From NCBI GenBank assembly GCA_028023455.1, contig JAQFVV010013366.1:64001-128000 (forward strand): a DNA stretch of 64,000 nucleotides. The letters are read 5' to 3'. A program made the position numbers and the translations under genes. The notes beneath the pieces are model-generated. The model saw only the letters and a list, made by a program, of their open reading frames with translations, did no database searches and had not been told where the DNA came from. Below, one piece after another: positions 57,363 through 64,000 of the stretch. The first letter of the stretch is position 1, and the number at the start of each line of letters is the position of its first letter. This DNA is from Epiperipatus broadwayi (taxonomy: Eukaryota > Onychophora > Udeonychophora > Euonychophora > Peripatidae).

Positions 57363-59712
57363 AATTTTGTTAACTATAGCCAAGTGTGCTGATTCATAGC
57401 ACCCATGGCATGGCTGGGTATATTGTAGCATTTAAATGCAGAATGTTAATTCATTTAAATTACTAATTTAAATATTCCATTTCTTGGAGAGTTGTTTGCT
57501 ATATTCTTTTTATTAAAGATTTTGTTGTTATTAGCAATACACCATGCCTCTTTCATTATACATTTTTTATTGTCTCACTCCATGCAAACACTTATAACAT
57601 TTATTGGATCAAAAATATGATTGTATTTTTGCCCATGTTCTAAGAAAACTGATTTATATTTTGAGTTATATTGAGCTCACTCATACAAATACTTGTGTTG
57701 GGAGACTCTGGTAGCTACATTCGCCCTAGACACCCCATAGTATAATGATTTGCATGCAGCATTGTTGCATTCGATTTGCACACAAATATTTATATAAGTG
57801 AGTTAAAAAATCAATATCTCACTAAACGGCATAATCACTGAGGGATTTACCCCCACATCATCTATTTCACAAGGCTCGCCTGTCAGTGCCCTGCTATTTG
57901 TGCTATATAAAAATCCACTTCTCAGAAACATAGATTCTCTACTACCCGGAGTCTTCATTCCAGAATTGAAAAAAAATATAAAAGCAATAGCATATATGGA
58001 CGATGTACTTGACATCCTTCCATCCAAGAAATACCTACCATGTCTATATCACATCATCAACTCCTTCTCTAACATTTCCGGCCTCAAAATCAACACCAGA
58101 AAATCATCTACCTGGTGCATCCTAACAGGAAAAAAAATAGCATCAAACTATCATGCTGATCCTCAAAAATTTCTGGGATTTCCAATATACAATCCCAAAC
58201 AGCCATGTCGAAAGAACTCCAAGATAACATAATTCAAGCAAACGAAAAAATAACAAATACCCTGTCAGGAGTCTATTTCTCTCTACAGGGAAAAGTGGCT
58301 TTATTGAACATGAAGGTAATGAGTAGAATTTCCTACTATTTGCCTGTTATTTCCACACCTAACTCCTTCATTAAAAAATCAACAGACTATGTGCAAGGCT
58401 CTTCTGGAGGAATAAAACAGTGGCCATCAACATAGACAAAATGCAGTACCATCACAAATATAATGGTATGTCACTACATGCCATCCCAGCCATACTCATA
58501 CAAAAAACACACACCCTTCTACACAATCTAGGAATCAAATATGGCTGCACACAAATACTAGAAGCAGTACAGCCAACAGATACACCACCTCCAAAAAGAA
58601 ATAGCTGGCTTTATACAAAAGCTCATAATATACAGTGCTATGATGAAATTACAATAGAACGGCTTAAAAAAAAATAAACATCTGGGAAGCACATCAGTTA
58701 ATAAACCCAGATCCACACATCCAAAACTCAAAACTGGGCTTAACCAACAACAGGATAACCTCATTATTTAAATATTGAGCTCTGGAGCCCAAGTACCTTG
58801 ATTTCATAATCAAAATAAATCTTGAAGCTATGCTAAATCTATCCTTCCTTTGTCATAGGCGGCATATCACAAAAGTAGATCCGATGTGCCCCAGATGTCA
58901 TAGAGAGGAGGAGTCCTACAACCACATCATTACAACATGTAATGAACTGGGAACAGTGAGACAAATAATATATAATAACATCAAGACAGACTACTACACT
59001 ATAATCTCGCTGCAAAAAAGCATCAAAACTAAACAATTCCCAGTCATCAGATTATCAATTTTTATAACATATTCAATCTGGTTTGTGAGGTGTAAAATGA
59101 CATATACACAGCCTCACCCAGATCAAAATGCCTGCTTTATGAAAACAATGGAAAAAATTAAGAAGAGAAATCAACTATTGTCATCAAAATTTATTTTTGA
59201 AGAGACTTGGAAGCTATACAAACTTCCCAACCACTCAAATATACATAAATAATCACATCAACTGTCAACATTGGTCAATACTATATAATTTGAGTCTTTC
59301 AAATTTCAATTGTTTAACAATAGTCTTTTCAAATGTGTGTTGTTGCTTTTTTTTATTCCTTTAATTATGTTTTTTATACAAAAATGTAACCTTTATTAGA
59401 CCTAATAAAATTTGTTTTAAAGTAAATATAAATTTGTGGAGCATGAAAAAAAATCCAGCCTCATTTTCGATCCAATGATAAAAAACATAACATGAAAGCA
59501 GCATGGTTTATTGCTAATAACAATCAAGTCCTTTATAAAAAAGAGAATAGATCCAACTCTTTAACAAATGGAATATTTAAATTACTAATTAAAATAAATT
59601 AGCATTGTACATTTAAATACTACAGCATATCCAGAACCCCATGTGCGTATGAATCCGGCTTCACAAGCCGAAAGCATGCTCGACTAAAGTTAACAAAATT
59701 AACATATAAAAT
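57363..59712. mobile_element. Inverted-repeat element enclosing the Tx1-like LINE
   Basis: Left arm from AATTTTGTTAAC at 57364 to about 57640 and right arm about 59455-59712 ending GTTAACAAAATT are inverted copies (TAGCAATACACCATG against CATGGTTTATTGCTA). On the plus strand of the right arm, TATGAATCCGGCTTCACAAG, CCGAAAGCATGCTC contains a strong GGCTT-AAGCC hairpin followed by GAAA and a GCATGC palindrome, a decayed hammerhead-like layout. The LINE replaced or entered its middle. Confidence 0.6.
57808..59420 (+). mobile_element. Tx1/L1-like LINE, 5'-truncated, frameshifted
   Basis: Starts inside the RT: SISQGSPVSALLFVLYKNPL, then AIAYMDDVLDILP (the catalytic YMDD at about 57990) and ISGLKINTRKS. 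Frame breaks occur near 58205, 58400 and 58680. The C-terminal part has INIWEAHQLINPDP, EPKYLDFIIKIN and zinc-knuckle CPRCHREEESYNHIITTC, ending at 59252. A 3' untranslated region with CCTAATAAAATTTG follows. It belongs to the same family as 13440-14185 and sits inside the inverted-repeat element 57363-59712. Confidence 0.8.
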
Positions 59713-59714
59713 AA

Positions 59715-60519
59715 ACCTTTATTAGCTAACGTTTGAAGCATTTAAGCAACCAATTAGAAATAGGATTAAAAAAGAGAGAATAAACCTGATATAACATTTA
59801 CATTATAAAATTGCATTGTAGCCATTGTGGGTCAAGTATGAAAGAGAGAAAAAAAAATTAGCTTTTTTTATATTTAAATATAGTTTGATAAATAATATAT
59901 TATTAAAATTTATCAGTTAACAATAAAATATTTAGCTCATTGTCTGAACTAAAACCACTGAAAAAGAGGCAAGTAATAATGAAAAAATTTGTACTTTTTC
60001 TTAGGCAATTCAAGTTGAATATAATAAAATAATTTCAAATTAGGCTGGAGCCACAGTATCTATCTACTAATTAAATCAGAAGGCACTAGACTTAAAATTC
60101 ATTTGCATAAAAGAATGTTAGTTAACTCAATGAATAAAGTGATAAGCGGAAGAGCTACAAGTCCCTGAATCAGAGCTTCATCTGATAAATCTAATGCTCA
60201 ACAGTTATCTGACTGCATAAAGAACTAAACATTGAATTATTATTATTTCATAACAGCAAATGAAAGTTAGAATAGGGCACACATTACAGACTATAATATC
60301 ATCACACAGGTTATAAACTTCATTATGGAATCTAATAAACAAATCAATTGTATAAATGAATATAATCAATAAAATATATACTTCTTGGAATTTAACTCTT
60401 CGGCATTTCAATATTTTTTTAATTCTTTATCTATGACAATTTGGGTTAATAGTATGACTTTTTATTTTAGTATTAAAACCATTATGTATTATTATGAATT
60501 AATAAATTGTACTTAGTGT
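59715..60519. other. AT-rich intronic sequence
   Basis: No feature recognised up to the PLE relic. Confidence 0.45.
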
Positions 60520-61400
60520 TTTCCTGAAGGCTTGTGAACCCACACATACAGGAAAATACTTAGCATGTCCATCCAATCACACCAGAAACACAAAGTCTGG
60601 TATTATACTATACTATGGACAGAGCAAAAAAAGTTTGTTCAGAAACCAGCAATTTGAAAAAAGAAAAGATGAATATTGAACAAACTCTTCAAGAAAAATG
60701 GTTATTCATCAGCTATTATTAAGAAAACCTTAAAAACACCACAAAAAGAAACATCAAAAGATAAGACAATTATTGATACTGTAGTGTATCCATACTTATC
60801 AAAAATAGCAGCCAACACTGAGAAACAAAGACTGCATCTATGAAATACCATGTAAATGTGAATAAATGCATATTGGTGAGACAAGTAACCCCACTAAAAT
60901 GCAATTGGAAAAGCACAAACTTATGACTAGAAGAGAGAAAACAGATGAGACTAAGGCAGCAGTCCATGCATGTAACAATGAACATGTTCCATTGTGAAAA
61001 TAGAAAAATATTGGATAGAGAAGAAAAATGCAAAGAAGAAAATTTAAAGAAGCTGCTCACATGACAATGGCAAACAATCCCATATGTCAATCTAGTGAGA
61101 CTACACATAATGTATGAAAACCACTAATCAGCTTTGCTCTTAAAAAAACTGGAGAAATCAGAAGGAATCTCATAGATATGAAATTTCTACAAACTTTTAT
61201 CTTTGGCAGGATGGCTTGGTTAGAGTGTTAGCTTAAAATTCAATATTCAAAACTCTAAGGGTTCAGGTTCAATTCAATATTAGTACTGTCACTGGTCAGG
61301 CCAGAAAGACCTGAGAGAAAAGAATAATACATCTCAAAATTTTATGCATATACTAAACTTTATAGTATTACTAACAGTTAAATCTAATTAGAAAATTTAA
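60520..61400 (+). mobile_element. Penelope-like element relic (post-RT region and GIY-YIG) with SINE tail
   Basis: PLEs are retroelements whose protein joins a reverse transcriptase to a GIY-YIG endonuclease. Seen in changing frames: a THTYRKILSMSIQSHQKHKV segment at about 60540-60600; LFKKNGYSSAIIKKTLK and DTVVYPYLSKIAAN at 60685-60810; then the GIY-YIG domain YEIPCKCE, MHIGETSN, LEKHKL, HACNNEHVPL at 60838-60995; and FKEAAHMTMANNP at the end. Frameshifts and stops make it dead. The RT part is missing to the left. A tRNA-type SINE (GGTTAGAGTGTTAGC, GGTTCAGGTTCAATTC at 61200-61300) and its tail follow. Confidence 0.75.
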
Positions 61401-61929
61401 AAAAAATTAATTTTTATAGAGAAATCCAATACTTAATATTAAATGTTGGAAATAATCCAATATATAAATACAAATGAGTTGTAATTATTTTGTTAGGAAT
61501 ATATAAGTTTACAAATGAAAAACATCTTAAGAAAGCATAGTTAAATTTTCCAAATATAGAAAACAAAATAAAGTGAAATATATAATAAGAACTGTTTATT
61601 TTTCTTAAAGGACAAATATAACAAAGCTGATTAAAAAAATAAAATCTTTGTTGATTGAATTTCATTTGTTAAATGTGAATAAATTATTATAAAGTCACTA
61701 CAAAATTATGATCTAAAATTTAAAATGACATTTATAATTATTAAAATATCGTATAAGATCTGTACTTCAGTGTTTTATAGAGCATAAAAAGTTCTGTTTC
61801 ATTTTTATTGCAACTTTGAATTTTTTAATTTGTATTTTTTAAAATAAATACATTACAAACAAAAAAAATTAACTTGTATTTTTTTAAATAAATGCATTTA
61901 AAAAAAGTCTAAGTGTAAATATTAACTTG

Positions 61930-62290
61930 TTAGGTGTTTCTATCAGAAAAAGCATGGTAGTTCAAAGGCTAAAGGATGCCATTTTACCATTATACTAACT
62001 AATGTACATATTTTTTTTAAATAATGTGGACTTTCTCACAACTTTTATTAAATTTTTAATTGAAAAAAATCTGAAGAGATCAGTATTTTACAGGCATTAA
62101 ATAAATATCAATTGTCTTTATTGTTCTCTTGAGGTAAGATTTATTTTAAGTTTTTTCCCCTTCTTGATTATGCTTCATGTGAAACTCATCGCTAATGTGA
62201 CTACATGTCCAAATTAACATGGTGATAGAATTTTTTCAAATATTTTAATAATTATAAAGTAAATATTGGATTTTAAAGCAGAATTTGCTT
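61930..62290 (+). repeat. Unsplit copy of the older repeat
   Basis: Continuous across the point where the other copy holds the LINE (CAGTATTTTACAGGCATTAA then ATATCAATTGTCTTTATTG), so it shows the pre-insertion arrangement. Confidence 0.5.
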
Positions 62291-62294
62291 AATT

Positions 62295-63665
62295 TATCAC
62301 ATTGTTCACATTAAAAAAAAAACTTCAAATAAAAAAGAATTTGATTATTTTTTGAAAGTGTTTATACTAACTTCATTGATGTCATTTATTGTATATTGTT
62401 CTTATTTACATGTCAGTTTTTAAATATTTAAAAAGATAATTGTGATTTTTAAGAATATTATTCATTTACAAAATTAAATAAAAAGAAATCAAGATTTTAT
62501 ACTGAAGTGAAACATTAAATATTTACAAAAATGCTCACCAGGTAGAACAATAAAAAATGGCAGAATTTTAATGGGTTGATTTGATGCATTTCTTTTTTAA
62601 TAATTATATATTTTCTAAAAAACAATCATAAATATTAAAATAAATTATGAAAAATATAAAAAAAGTTTTTCTCATTGCTTTCAATAATTGAAGAGGAGTT
62701 TATAAGTTTGTTTATATATTCAAAATCAAACAATATATCAATCAGTGACATTCTAGGTTTTTATCATTAGAAATTTTATTCTATGATTTACTGATATCTT
62801 TAGATTATTTTTTAAACTAGTAAATCAATATTTATTTTAATTTGACTATTTACTGTCAAATGAATGTAAAACTGGAAAAATACCATTTTAATCATGGCAA
62901 TAAAAGAGTGATTAAAGCCAAAACATAGAACTTCCATTACAATACATCATAATATCAGGCATATGGGAATCAGTTTGTAAATACACTCAATACAATTAAT
63001 AATCAGACTAAATAAATTTTAACACTGCATTTGATACAACTAACAAATTATTACAATAACCCCCATTATTATTTAACTTCTATTCACATTTTTTTCAGAT
63101 TACTTATCAGAGATCATTTTACTCATTTTCTCCTTCTTAATAATTATAAATATCCACTCTTTTAAATTGAATCATAACATACTTCTATAAACATTATATT
63201 TTCAATAATTTTTTTCTAGTTTAAAAAGTATGATTAACTCAAATCCTTTCAATATAACAATTACTTCCATAATAAATCTTTCTTCAATTTACATTATATT
63301 CCTCCAAACAACAATAAACTAATTTTTAAGATAATATATATACTGCTTAAAGTAAAAAAAATTGAACAAAACATGTTTATTCAAAATTTTTGTGTATACT
63401 CTCTCCCCATCATATTTGATAAAAAATGATAACTTAATTTATATATATCTTGAAAATATTTGTTTTTTTTCTTAACACACTTAAAATACTTCTAAATCAA
63501 TATTGATTTTCCATATATCTGTTATACCACATACCATATTAAATGGAAAAAATAAAAATAATAATTTGCTCATTATATTAAAGAAAGTAAAATATGTGCT
63601 TTTTTTATGCGCTTTTTTTTTTATTAAGGAAAAAAAATGCAGGTGACTGATCTACCCACTACATG
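62295..63665. other. AT-rich intronic sequence
   Basis: No gene or recognised repeat before the GC-richer block at the window edge. Confidence 0.5.
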
Positions 63666-63669
63666 ATGT

Positions 63670-63975
63670 AAGTCATTTGTTTAAAAAGTACATATGCTGA
63701 TAACAATTATATCCATAAAATGGTTTAACGAGTGACAAGCACAGATATGCAATGCCCAAATACAATCCATCAAGGGGCACAGCAGCCCATGAGAGTGGAA
63801 ACGGTGCTGAAAACTTTGACTCTGAACCCTCCCAGCAGGTTTTCCGGGTAGTGGCAATAATCCTCAACAACCCGCACCCATAACCAGACCCCCAATGATT
63901 GCCACCATCGCTGCCTGAGGAAGCAATGAGGAGCACAGGCCCGTGCCCGCAAATATTGCACCGAAAAAACCATTA
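63670..63975 (-). other. GC-richer block of unknown nature
   Basis: About 300 bp near 50% GC by eye, in a window near 25%. Minus-strand open stretches of 87 and 67 codons overlap in two frames (for example GNHWGSGYGCGLLRIIATTR), and a third frame reads NGFFGAIFAGTGLCSSLLPQ. None is a family I recognise, and no splice sites were clear. It could be a captured exon, a 5' end of a nested gene, or a recent insertion running past the window edge. Confidence 0.4.
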
Positions 63976-64000
63976 ATGTTACAAAGATGCTATTTCTAGC

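Larger units (their letters stand above)
28488..64000 (-). other. Upstream dystrophin intron (partial)
   Basis: Everything to the right of the exon is read as intron because the exon has a normal acceptor at 28488 and no second spectrin-like exon was recognised up to the window edge. The sequence is AT-rich with nested transposons on both strands. A missed short exon remains possible, since I scanned by eye. Confidence 0.6.

Noticed and set aside
1-64000. CRISPR arrays, bacterial operons or prophage features
   Set aside because: Composition, intron structure, LINEs, SINEs and microsatellites are those of a metazoan nuclear genome; the only regular arrays are minisatellites.

Overview
The window is AT-rich (roughly three quarters A+T by eye), almost gene-free and full of decayed transposable elements, long microsatellites and fold-back repeats. 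This is the texture of introns in a large invertebrate metazoan genome. The phylum cannot be fixed from the sequence.

Host gene. The one host exon I can support is on the minus strand at 28370-28487. It has a clean acceptor and a GTAAGA donor and encodes 39 residues of a dystrophin-type spectrin repeat (KRPQLDELLSTAEHLKD). Its 118-bp length and phase match human DMD exon 52 as I recall it. The window is therefore best read as two very large dystrophin introns: upstream intron 28488-64000 and downstream intron 1-28369. I did not find the flanking exons.

Layout. 1-20 kb: hammerhead-type fold-back repeats (families A, B, E), a Penelope-like (PLE) tail joined to a tRNA-type SINE, LINE 3' ends, and a cluster of four tRNA-derived SINEs. 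20.1-21.4 kb: a Tigger/pogo DNA transposon with perfect 13-bp inverted repeats. 22.6-29.2 kb: decayed RTE-like and PLE pieces, a tRNA-Gly SINE, a LINE nested in a family B repeat, the dystrophin exon and a family A copy. 31.4-32.6 kb: an inverted-repeat element with a ten-copy 68-bp array. 34-38.3 kb: a near full-length APE-type LINE with an SGNH-esterase ORF1. 39.1-48.8 kb: two tandem ~5-kb non-coding units, each with promoter-like boxes, conserved hairpins, a poly(A) signal and LTR-like edges. 50-64 kb: SINEs, families A, B and D, a Tx1/L1-like LINE inside a 2.35-kb inverted-repeat element, a PLE GIY-YIG relic with the same SINE tail, and an unexplained GC-richer block at the right edge.

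The elements interact. LINEs and SINEs are nested in older repeats; several have target-site duplications, and some have a recognisable unoccupied copy elsewhere in the window. The strongest candidates for something not routinely annotated are the family A type-I hammerhead ribozymes and the tandem 5-kb units with a covarying RNA hairpin.
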